In this document: positions 55,101 through 64,000 of the stretch, in pieces | Position numbering within the stretch: position 1 is the stretch's first letter | Layout: each line of letters starts with the position of its first letter | Source: MADRE3 sp963718195 | GTDB taxonomy: Bacteria > Desulfobacterota > Desulfobulbia > Desulfobulbales > Desulfocapsaceae | Direction: 5' to 3' | Assembly (NCBI GenBank): GCA_963718195.1 | Contig: CAVQYQ010000003.1 | Span: 432,405 to 496,404 of the forward strand | DNA: 64,000 bases | Translations under genes and position numbers: made by a program | Notes under the pieces: model-generated | Database searches by the model: none | The model's input: only the letters and a program-made list of their open reading frames with translations | What the model was told of the DNA's origin: nothing

Positions 55101-55628
55101 ATGAGATGTCTGGCACGAACGGCGAAAGGTGAGCAATGCAGAAACACAGCAGAAATCGGCAGCACTTTGTGCCGGACACACAGCAGGCAGAAATCGTTTG
55201 TCTTTGACCAGGAGCGCAATGACGAGGCGCGAAGGCGCTGGAAGGAGTGGCTCCGATGTGGTGCAGACGAGCCGATGCCCGACATCTGTCACGAGCTGGT
55301 TTGTGGCGCAAGAACCAGGGCAGGGCAGCCATGTCGGAGAGCTGATATATACGACAGCGGCAGGTGTAAATTTCATGGTGGGTTATCAACAGGGCCGAAG
55401 ACCGCATACGGCAAAAAACGCAGCAGTATGAATTTGCCGTGGAGGAGGAAGCCGATCTCATGGGAAGGGACCGGTCAGGTAAAAGAGATTGGTAGGCCGT
55501 TGTTGGCAAACCCCGTGAGTGCATGTTTCTTTCCTGATGATTTCGAAAAAAAAGGGGTGATATGGGTGGATATGGTTCCGGGCGAAGAATTGATTCCAGG
55601 AAAACAACAGAAAGCCAATGCCAAATAG
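55101..55628 (+). CDS. HGGxSTG-motif zinc-knuckle protein
   Basis: 175 aa. Two similar Cys/His modules are seen: CLARTAKGEQCRNTAEIG followed by STLCRTH, and CGARTRAGQPCRRADIYD followed by SGRCKFHGGLSTGPKT. The second ends in the HGGxSTGPKT motif that defines a phage and plasmid family. The duplication suggests two zinc sites, perhaps for nucleic acid binding. The last 22 codons overlap the next gene in another frame. Confidence 0.7.
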   Translation: MRCLARTAKGEQCRNTAEIGSTLCRTHSRQKSFVFDQERNDEARRRWKEWLRCGADEPMPDICHELVCGARTRAGQPCRRADIYDSGRCKFHGGLSTGPKTAYGKKRSSMNLPWRRKPISWEGTGQVKEIGRPLLANPVSACFFPDDFEKKGVIWVDMVPGEELIPGKQQKANAK

Positions 55629-56152
55629 ATGTTCGAGTGATGAAAAAAGAAGGGGCTCTTGTGCCTGGAGCTACGGGAAATATTTCGTGGCGGCGTCGTG
55701 ATAAGGAAACCGGCTCTATCGGATATCGAGCTGAGGATAAACGGCTTATACTCAACTATCAAAGAAGACAAAAAGACGGGGAGTGGCAGAGTATCGAGCA
55801 GGTCATACCCCTAACCTGGACGTATCCGAATTATGGGGGCAAGAGAACCTGGTTTCTGTGCCCCCACTGTTGTCGCCGGGTTGCGATACTCTATGGCGGC
55901 ACATATTTTTTTTGTAGATGTTGCCACAATCTCACCTATTCCAGTCAACAGGAAAGCAGAGAAGATCGTCTGCTGAGGAGGGCAAGAAATATTCGCTGCC
56001 GCCTGGGAGGGGGTGCAAATCTTCTTGAGCCTTTTCCCTTTAAACCGAAAAACATGCACTGGAAAACGTATGAGGAACTGCGGCGAGAAGCAGAAATTGC
56101 ACACCAGAAGTCACTAGTTTTGGCTGGGCAGCGTTGGAGATTCTTTAGGTAG
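55562..56152 (+). CDS. Zinc-ribbon protein of mobile elements (MGGxGSGR start)
   Basis: 196 aa. Begins MGGYGSGRR, and carries a two-part zinc ribbon: FLCPHCCRRVAILYGG and YFFCRCCHNLTYSSQQES. This layout is common in phage and integrative-element proteins of unknown function. GGGGTGAT lies just before the ATG. The C-terminus is basic. Overlaps the preceding gene by 67 bp. Confidence 0.75.
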   Translation: MGGYGSGRRIDSRKTTESQCQIDVRVMKKEGALVPGATGNISWRRRDKETGSIGYRAEDKRLILNYQRRQKDGEWQSIEQVIPLTWTYPNYGGKRTWFLCPHCCRRVAILYGGTYFFCRCCHNLTYSSQQESREDRLLRRARNIRCRLGGGANLLEPFPFKPKNMHWKTYEELRREAEIAHQKSLVLAGQRWRFFR

Positions 56153-56589
56153 AGACAGGAAACATATAAAGTTTGAGCATGGCCGTGCACAATGAGGCCT
56201 TACCACTGCCAATCCTAATTGACCGCTTCTTTCCAATCCCGTAGAATGAGGCAAAATCATTCTCTTACCTGATGACGATTCATCTCAACGTGTCGAAATT
56301 AAAATCAGGCAGAGATTACCTTGACGAATCTTACATTCACCTGCAGGAATGTACAGCCCGAGATAAAACGTGGGCATGTGATGTGTAATATCACTGGATA
56401 TAAATACTACAGACGTTCCCCGGTCGTTTGTAATTTCGTATTTTTCCTCTTCATATTTTTCGGAGTATAATGACAATGTTAGCTGAATGAATGATTGGAA
56501 AAATACGTTTATCTTTAGGGTACCTTGAATATGGCGACACAATACACTTCTATGTATCTATCAATTGTCCGGAAAATTGCTTCTTTTCT
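56153..56589. other. Intergenic region, possible right border of the element
   Basis: 437 bp without a convincing gene. No copy of the tRNA-Phe 3' end (GGTTCGATTCC...CCGGCACCA) was found here. GAGTATAATGAC near 56464 could be a -10 region for the kinase gene. Confidence 0.4.
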
Positions 56590-59500
56590 ATGCAGGTAAG
56601 CAGTTTGCTTGTTCTTCTTGTATTCCTTACCTGTACCCTCTTTTCTTTTCTTCCCAATCCTGCCTTTGCCCAGGCAGGATCAGAGTCATCGGTAACATTG
56701 CAAAAACGAGAAGACAGTCGTGTTGTTCTTACCCCTGAAGAACAGACCTGGCTGAGCGGCACACCCCGATATTGTACTGGGCTATGCCGATAGCCAGGAA
56801 CCCCAGCTTATTGTCAATCCGGATGGCTCCTACAGCGGCATTGTGGTTGATCTGCTGGATGAGCTGAATCGGCGTCTCGGTACGGCAATCCGGCTGGAGG
56901 CCTATCCGGTTGAGAAACTTATTGAAAAGGCGAAGAAACGTGAAATAGACGGCATCCTCAATCTTCATCCGGGCTATGCCGAGCGATTGGAAATGCTGAA
57001 GACGAACGGGTATTTCCAGAATTTCCCGGCAATATTTGCCCGCAGAGACCTTGTCATCAACAGCCCGGATGATATCGCCGGCAAGACGGTCGCCATAGTT
57101 GACAAGGTTTACTTCTCAGAAAAACTGATCAGGGAATATGGAGATCAGGCCACCATTAAACGGGTAACGAGTGTCCTGGAGGGATTGCAAAGCCTTGAAA
57201 ATGGCGAGGCCGATATATTCATCGGTGTCTCCCACAATTCATATCTTATTTCAAAATACCAGCTTTATGATATCGCCGTAAAATATATCTATACCGATTT
57301 CTCGGACAAAACGGTCATTGCCATCAGGCCGGACTGGCCGATACTGGCCGAAATATTGAACAAAGGGCTCGCCACCTTCTCTGATACTGATCTCAATCTG
57401 ATTGTCGCCAGATGGGTCCAGCTGCCGGGTTTACAGCAAAGATTTGCTCTTACTGCCGAGGAACGTGGCTGGCTCGGCCGCAAACATATTGTCAGGGTTC
57501 GTGTCGTCGACCGTCCTCCTTATATCTATCTCGACAAGGGCAAGCCCGTTGGCCTTGCAGTTGACTTACTTGACGAGGTCTCCAGTCTTACGGGGATAGC
57601 GTTTCGTTACGTGGTGCCTTCCCCTTCTTTTAAAGAAGATCTTGACGGACTCATACAACAAACGGGGCCCGATCTCATCGTAACAATTACGCCTACCCGG
57701 GAACGTGAAAGCACCATTCTTTTTACAAAGCCCTATTCATCTTCTAAAAAGTTCATTTTCACCAGGAACGACGTACCATTCGTTGCTTCTCTTGAGGCGT
57801 TGAATGATAAAACAGTGGCGGTGATAGAAGGTTTTATCGTCCATGATATTCTTGCCCGGGATTACCCAAATATCGATTTACTGCTCTTTAAGAACGGTAA
57901 AGACGCCCTCAACGCTGTTTCTTCGGGAACGGCATATGCTTTTATCGACAGTTTAGTAACCACACCTGCCATGATAAACAGGTTTGGATTTGCAAATCTG
58001 AGAGCAAATGCGCCGGCAAGCTCTATTCCCGTTTCTTCCGCAAACATGGGGGTGCGAAACGACTGGCCTGAATTGCGGGATCTTTTGAACAAAGTGTTTG
58101 ACACGATTCCGCCGGAAAAGATGAGCTCTCTCGTGAATAAATGGTCTACCATTAAATTTGATCACGGAATCCGAACCTCGGACATTTTGAAATGGGTCCT
58201 TGCGGTAACCGGCGTCGCGGCAGTTATTATCTTGTTGTTTGTGGGATGGAACCGACAGCTCGCCAGAAGAGTGCAGTGGCGTACCGCCGAATTACAGGAT
58301 ACGGTCCAGTCACTGGCAACGCAAGTAAAAGAGAGGGAAGCAGCCGAGAAAGCATTGGCGGCAAAGGAAGCTGAAGAACTGGCTATGATCAATGCCGTCA
58401 ATAACCCGTTCTTCCTGATGGAAACCGATGGCACCATTGTCGTCGCCAATCAAGGTATGGCAAAAATGTACGGCAAAGAAGCCAGTGACCTGATCGGCAC
58501 CAATACGTACGACTATCTTCCTGAAGACATTGCAGAAAACAGGAAGAAACATGTCGAGCAAGCCGTTTCTTCCGGTGAGGTGTATGTCTTTGAGGATGAT
58601 CGTTCAGGGCGCATAATGGAACACCGGCTCTATCCGATCAAGGAGGAGTCCGGGGTGGTACATAAGCTGGCCGTATTTGCCACCGATATCACCAACGAGG
58701 TTGTTACTCAGCAGCTTCTCAAGACGAGCGAGGAGCAATTTCGTTCACTGGTCGAGCAGTCTCCACTTTCGGTTCAAATTTTCGACCCTGATGGCACGAT
58801 TTCCATGGTTAACCAGGCGTGGATGGACCTCTGGGAAATTCCAGATGATTCGCTGCCGGAGGTTCTTGAGAAATATAATATCCTGGAAGATGAGGAAGCG
58901 AGGAAAAGAGGACTGATGCCTTTTATTGAGCAGGTCTTTGAAGGTCATAACGTGGTGATGCCGGTTATTGAATATGATGCCTCAATCACCATGGCAGAAA
59001 TTGAGGTAGCCGGGGTGAAAGGGAGAAAACGATATATCCAGCTGCGTATGTACCCAGTCAAAGACAGCCGGGGAACAGTGGTCAGTGTAGTGGGCATCGA
59101 AGAAGATCTCACCGAGCAGAAACGGGCGGAAGACGCTTTGCGCCAGAGCCACGACTACCTCAAACATGTGACCGGTACCGTGCCGGATGCCATCTTCTCG
59201 GTGAAGATGCCACAGAGAATCATTGAATGGGCCGATGATTCATTCCAGGTGCTGGGCTACGACCCCGAAGAGTATATCGGCCATTCAGCGGAAATATTCT
59301 ACCGTAATCCTGATGATTTTCGTCAGGTGGGCAGGTTACTGGCTGAGGCGATTTCCGCCGGTGAGCAGATGGTTCATGCCGAGGTGGAGTTGCGTCGAAA
59401 AAACGGTGAGGTTTTCCCGGCGGAACTCAGCTCTACCCTGTTTCGTGAAAACGGGGAAGTGACCAGTTTGACGGCTCTTGTCAGGGACATCACCGAGCGG

Positions 59501-60193
59501 AAACAAGCTGAAGAAAAAATTGCCCAGTACCAGGATCGGCTCAAAGCCCTGGCCTCGCAGCTGACCATCGCCGAGGAAAAAGAACGAAGACGGCTGGCAG
59601 CTGAACTTCACGATCATGTCGGCCAGTCACTCGTTTTTTCCCGCATACAATTGTCGGGTTTAATGGAGCAGACAGCTGATGAGAGCCTTAAAGAATCAAT
59701 TGATGAGGTGTCGCAATCATTGCTGGAGATTATCAAAGATACCAGAGAACTGGTATTTGATTTGAGTTCACCTCTGCTTAATGAGGTCGGGTTATCGGCA
59801 GCAACTTCTCAGTGGTTGAGCAAAGACATTGGCGAGAAATATGGCCTTGAGACCGAATTTATTGATAACAGCGAAAACGTAATTCACGACAATGAAATGA
59901 AATCTCTTTTATTTCGCAATATCCGCGAACTTCTTACTAATGTTGTTAAGCATGCATATGCAAAGAAAGTACGCGTATGTTTTGAAAATCACGAAGACAA
60001 CCTGGTAATAACGGTTGAGGATAATGGTATTGGATTTTCCGTTAACCGTGCAGACGATATGGCAGCCACGAAAGACGGTTTTGGCTTGTTCAGCATCCAG
60101 GAGCGGCTTGATGATGTGGGTGGAGCACTGGAGATTGGATCGCCGCCAGACAAGGGCTGCAGAGTTACCATGACGGTACCGCTTACGAGCTGA
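56590..60193 (+). CDS. Sensor histidine kinase with two SBP_bac_3 domains and PAS repeats, split by a frameshift
   Basis: About 1,200 aa after correction. Signal peptide at 56590 (MQVSSLLVLLVFLTC...AFAQA), two periplasmic amino-acid-binding-type domains (from PDIVLGYADSQEPQLIV and from HIVRVRVVDRPPYIYL), a membrane helix (VLAVTGVAAVIILLFVGW), three PAS/PAC modules, then HisKA_3 with the phospho-His in AAELHDHVGQSL and a HATPase domain (NVVKHAY, DNGIGF, GFGLFSIQERL) of NarX/UhpB type. The N-terminal frame stops at 56793; one extra base near 56763 (GGC-A-CACCCC) breaks it. It should sense periplasmic ligands, as BvgS/EvgS do, and phosphorylate the regulator coded one base downstream. Confidence 0.85.
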
Positions 60194-60194
60194 G

Positions 60195-63100
60195 ATGGCG
60201 ATGGAAAATGAAATAAAAACAAGAATACTCTTGATCGACGACCATGCAATTCTGCGCAAAGGGCTTCAACTTCTGCTGGGGCGCCAGGATGATTTCACTA
60301 TTGTCGGCGAGGCTGAAGATGGAGAAGCCGGGATTGCCCTCATTAGTGAGCTTTCACCAGATATTGTTCTCATGGATATCTCCATGCCAGGCTTAAACGG
60401 AATCGAAGCAACAAAACGTATTACAGCAGACTATCCTGACACCAAAGTTATTGCTCTATCAATACATTCTGAAAAAAAATTCGTCGAAGACATGCTCCGA
60501 GCAGGTGCTGCGGGATATATTCTCAAGGAGAGTGTCCCTGAAGATCTAGTCCGGGGAATAAGGGAGGTGAGGAACGGTGCACATTATTTAAGCCCATCCA
60601 TAACCGGGCTTGTTCTTTCGGGGTACAGAGACGCATTATCACCCGAACAATCTCTGCACCAGACAGGAAGAGAAATCATCGAGACAAAACTCCATGTACC
60701 TCCCCCTCCTGAAAATCATATCCATCGCCAGAGGTTGATGGACAATTTAGAAAAGAATAGTGCGCTCCCCCTGCAAACGGTTACCGCACCCGCTGGTTAT
60801 GGCAAGAGTACACTGGTGAGTTGCTGGCTCGTGAACCATGAATCCCCTCACTCGTGGATATCCCTGGATGAACGAGATAATGATCTTCTTCAATTCAGTA
60901 CCTATCTGGTTCATGCGCTGGTGGGTATGTTCCCCGGTGCAATGTCAAAGACGCTGCAATTGCTTGAAGCTGCTAATTTTCCACCTGTTCAGGTTCTCGC
61001 CACCATGCTGGTTAACGAAATTAACCAGATAGAACAAGATTTTATCCTGGTTATTGACGATTACCATTGTATCACTGAAAAAGACGTCAGTGATCTCCTG
61101 ACAGAAATATTGCGTCACCCGCCGAAATCGATGCATCTTGTTATCGTGGGAAGAACGGAACCGTTCCTGCCTATGGGAAAATTGCGTGGGCAGGGACTGC
61201 TCTCTGAGATTCGTCTGCAGGACCTGCGCTTCACTGAGGAAGAAACAGCGCATTATTTGCAGCGAATGCTCATCAATCTTGATGAGTCCGGCGTCCACAC
61301 GCTCAATGATAAGACAGAGGGCTGGATTACCGGTATACGGCTTGCCGCACTCTCCACTCTTCATCGAGATGATACAAACAGCCTCATTGAGGAGCTCGAG
61401 AAAAGTGGACAATATGTCATGGATTATCTTTTCCACGAGGTCCTGTCGAGCCAGCCCGAACATGTCCGCAGACATCTTGTCTATGCCTCAATATTTCATC
61501 GTTTCTGTGGTCCTTTACTGACAGCTGTTTGTGACAGTCACCATAAAGAGGATGAGGCGCTGGGCTGGGAGATCATTGGCTGGCTGAAAAAGAATCAACT
61601 CTTTCTGATTCCACTGGATAATGATGGGTATTGGTATCGTTTTCACCACCTTTTCCAGGAATTGCTGGAAAAGCAGCTGCAGCGGCATTACGCCTTTGAT
61701 GAAATTTCCACCTTACATATAAAAGCAAGTGTCTGGTTTGGTGAACAAAATCTTATTGAAGAAGCTATCCGGCACACCTTGGTAGCCGGTGACTTAGACG
61801 CTGCTGTGCGTCTTGTTGAACAGAACCGGCAGGATTTTCAAAACAATGACCAGTGGTACGTCCTGGAAAAATGGCTGTCTCTCTTTCCAGAAAATGTTAT
61901 CCAGCAGTACCCGGAACTTCTCGTTGTCCGGATGTGGATTCTCTATCATCATTTTGATGTGCCGGCTATTCCTGCAGTAATTGATGTCATCGAACGCCAA
62001 GCAGTTAATAACACAGTGAAACAGGCGCTTTTGGGAGAGGTAAATTTTTTCAAAGGTTACATTCATTATTTTCAAAATGATGGATCACGAAGTTTGCAGT
62101 ATCTCCAGAATGCTTTGGACACTATTCCTGCAGCACACAAGGAGGTTCGAGGTCAGGCAGAAATACTGTACGGGCTTGCAAGTCAGATGCTTGGCAATGC
62201 AGATGAAGCCATCAGCAGGCTAAATGAATTGCTCGCGCTCTCGCATGCGGACGGCAGTGCTGGAAAAACCCGTCTATTGATTACGCCTGTCTACATACAC
62301 ATAATTTCCGGTAATTTATCTGAAGCCAGGATGGCAAATGAGCAGCTGTATGATTTTTCGAAGAGCAGCAACTACCTTTATGCTGAACTATGGAGTGTAT
62401 ACCTGCATGGCCTGATTAGTTTTTATCAGAACGATCTTGACCAGGCTGTCTCATATTTTCGTAAAGCAGTTGAAAACAAATATGTCCTCCACACGAGAGC
62501 AACGGTTGACAGCCTGGCTGGACTTATTCTGTCCTACCAGGGAAAGGGTGAGCCGGATATGGCTCGGGCAACGACACAGGAACTGCTGGATTACGTTATC
62601 GCCGCTTCAAGATCCTGTATATAAGACGATTGTACGCCTGTCACAAATACGCTTATCGATCCAGCAGGGAATGCTTCAATCTGGAGGCACCTGGCGTCAG
62701 CAGATTCCGCCTGCAGCAGAAAACATGGTGTGGTGGCTGGAAATTCCAAGGGTGAGCTACTGCAGGGCCCTTCTTGCTGATGGCACACAGGTCAATCTTG
62801 AGGAAGCAGCGGCCAGTTTACAGGAGATTCTCCAGCAGAATGAGAGCAATCATAATATCTGTCAAATCATCCAGGTAATGCCTATACTGGCCTTAGTCCA
62901 TAAAAAGCTGGGTAAGCCGGCGGAGGCTCTTGAAACCTTGAGACGAGCCATAGAACAGGCAGAAGCAGGTGGGTGGGTCCAGCCGTTTGTTGAGCTCGGT
63001 ACGCCCATGAAACAACTGCTCCTGGAACTGCAGAAGAAGAATTCATCCCCATTCCTTGAGCAGCTGGTTGCTTCATTTCGAAGTGATTCACAAAATCCTG

Positions 63101-63381
63101 CGTCAAAGGACTCTGGAGCTCATGGTTCCACCCCTTTTCATCCTGATGCCACGTCTGGGGTCGAATCTCTGACGAGTCGGGAACAAGAGATCCTTGAACT
63201 ATTGGTACAGGGACTTGCCAACAAGGAAATTGCCGAGAAATTATTTGTTTCCATTGATACAGTGAAAACACATCTAAGGAATATCTATTTCAAACTGGAA
63301 GTTAAATCTCGTCTCCAGGCTGTTGCCAAAGCGAAAGAGTCAGATTTCCGAAGTAATACAAATCAAGATATGGAGCAATAA
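60195..63381 (+). CDS. Receiver-MalT-LuxR response regulator, split by a frameshift
   Basis: About 1,060 aa after correction. Residues 1-125 are a NarL-type receiver (D15/D16, phosphoacceptor D61, K112). Residues about 160-480 are a MalT-like STAND ATPase with APAGYGKST (199-207) and LVIDDYH. A long helical TPR-like part follows. The C-terminus is a LuxR helix-turn-helix (SREQEILELLVQGLANKEIAEKLFVSIDTVKTHLRNIY). The first frame ends at 62624; the other frame gives PLQDPVYKTIVRLSQ, so one base is lost or gained near 62600. ATG 60195 is one base after the kinase stop, so the two form a pair. Targets unknown. Confidence 0.85.
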
Positions 63382-63706
63382 ACTAAAAATTCCGCAACAA
63401 AGGCTTTCCCAGCCAACCTGCCTAACTAATTTGACCCACTAATCTATTTCGCTTTTTCCTCAGATTCTCTGCCCCCACAATCTACGCTCTAATCCTTTCG
63501 AGTGAAGTCAAATTTACTCCTTTCAAGCGATTTTCTTTTCCACTCAGAACAGATTTAATACAACCATCGAAAAGTATAAAGACTTCACCCCTGAGACTTG
63601 ATGGCTACCGGGAAAAGTTCTTATGAACCCAGGCGGAGCACCTATTTTTGAACGACTAAAAATGGCGCCTGTTCTCGTTTTTTAAAAAAAAGAAAGGAAC
63701 CGGAAA
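63382..63706. other. Intergenic region
   Basis: 325 bp between the regulator and the last small gene. A run of T followed by A (63678-63688) lies just before the ribosome site of the next gene. No terminator, repeat or gene was recognised. Confidence 0.35.
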
Positions 63707-63973
63707 ATGTCAGAGTCAACGAGAAAAAGAAAGAAAATGGAAGATGCAGCCACCTATCAGATCCGCGTTCAAGGATGCCTTGAAGAGGTCTGGTCAGACC
63801 GTTTGGCCAATATGACCATCAGCATGGACTTGAAGGACCAACATGTTCCAATGTCGATATTAAAGGGCTTGATAAGAGATCAGTCCGAACTTCTCGGGGT
63901 ACTGAACGGTCTTTACCAGATGCGGGTGCCGATTTTGTCGCTGGAGGTTTTGGACGAAGAAATGGAAGTGTGA
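63707..63973 (+). CDS. Small uncharacterised protein
   Basis: 88 aa with AAAGGAA before the ATG. After a basic start, the order TYQIRVQGCLEEVWSDRLANMTI, then DQSELLGVLNGLYQMRVPILSLEVLD, resembles a family of about 80-100 aa proteins (pattern 'Y.I.V.G.L...WS.W..G..I' and 'DQ..L.G.L......L.L.SV') found in many Chloroflexi and Cyanobacteria. No function is known. It follows the two-component pair and may be a target or partner of it. Confidence 0.7.
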   Translation: MSESTRKRKKMEDAATYQIRVQGCLEEVWSDRLANMTISMDLKDQHVPMSILKGLIRDQSELLGVLNGLYQMRVPILSLEVLDEEMEV

Positions 63974-64000
63974 AATGCGAGTTCAAAAAAATAGACCAGC

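Larger units (their letters stand above)
47461..56152 (+). mobile_element. Satellite-like integrative element at tRNA-Phe
   Basis: Integrase, S24-type repressor, small HTH proteins, AlpA, a primase-helicase with tandem repeats behind it and several small cargo proteins lie together beside tRNA-Phe. This is the module order of P4-like satellites and related islands. No capsid, tail or conjugation genes are seen. The right end is not defined: no copy of the tRNA 3' end was found downstream in this window. The end given is that of the last gene with phage or mobile-element character. Confidence 0.7.

Noticed and set aside
55069..55755. Minus-strand ORF of 228 codons
   Set aside because: Antisense to the HGGxSTG and zinc-ribbon genes, which have family motifs.
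56285..56542. Minus-strand ORF of 85 codons before the kinase gene
   Set aside because: No ribosome site and no recognised motif; the C-terminal half looks protein-like, so a decayed gene cannot be ruled out, but support is too weak.
47461..64000. attR copy of the tRNA-Phe 3' end
   Set aside because: Scanned by eye for GGTTCGATTCC and CCCGGCACCA; no match was found in the window.

Overview
The window looks like a chromosomal stretch of an anaerobic Desulfobacterota, most like the Desulfobulbales. This is inferred from the gene families, not from a marker gene. Pointers are a selenocysteine-type SelD, a stand-alone AICAR transformylase, a FapA/DUF342 protein, a LivKHMGF cassette, a Cys-type molybdopterin oxidoreductase and a small [4Fe-4S] ferredoxin. 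The only RNA gene found is tRNA-Phe(GAA).

Layout. 1-1115: 5' part of a response-regulator/GAF protein (minus strand, cut by the window edge). 1361-6274: plus-strand run of DinG-type helicase, polyprenyl diphosphate synthase, divergent polysaccharide deacetylase and Gfo/Idh/MocA oxidoreductase; the last two each carry a frameshift. 6264-9172: minus-strand AICAR transformylase and a short GlmU-like nucleotidyltransferase. 9292-17142: galactose-type operon, galT-galK-lacI-ABC ATPase-binding protein-two permeases, with a sigma70-like promoter and a palindromic LacI-family operator in front of galT. 17496-20771: molybdopterin oxidoreductase, membrane-anchored protein, nitroreductase. 20905-26023: branched-chain amino acid ABC transporter. 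26427-38758: housekeeping and redox genes, including a Sec-containing SelD, cupin, ferredoxin, VKOR-thioredoxin protein, a DedA/ATP-grasp fusion and an MFS transporter. 38919-47309: FapA-like protein, dGTPase, ValS, NadC and an acidic zinc-ribbon protein.

From tRNA-Phe (47385-47460) an integrated satellite-like element begins. It holds a P4-type integrase, an S24-type repressor with a 25-bp palindromic operator, small HTH/AlpA regulators, a prim-pol/DUF3987 primase-helicase followed by about three tandem 150-bp repeats (candidate origin), and small zinc-binding cargo proteins up to about 56152. No second att copy was found, so the right boundary is open. 56590-63381 is a sensor kinase with two periplasmic binding domains, followed after one base by a receiver-MalT-LuxR regulator; a small uncharacterised protein follows at 63707.

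Two further signals stand out. A 142-bp MITE-like repeat occurs twice, and the second copy sits in the 5' end of the fapA-like gene with a possible TCCA target duplication. Five otherwise intact genes are each split by an apparent one-base indel, which points to assembly or sequencing error more than to decay.
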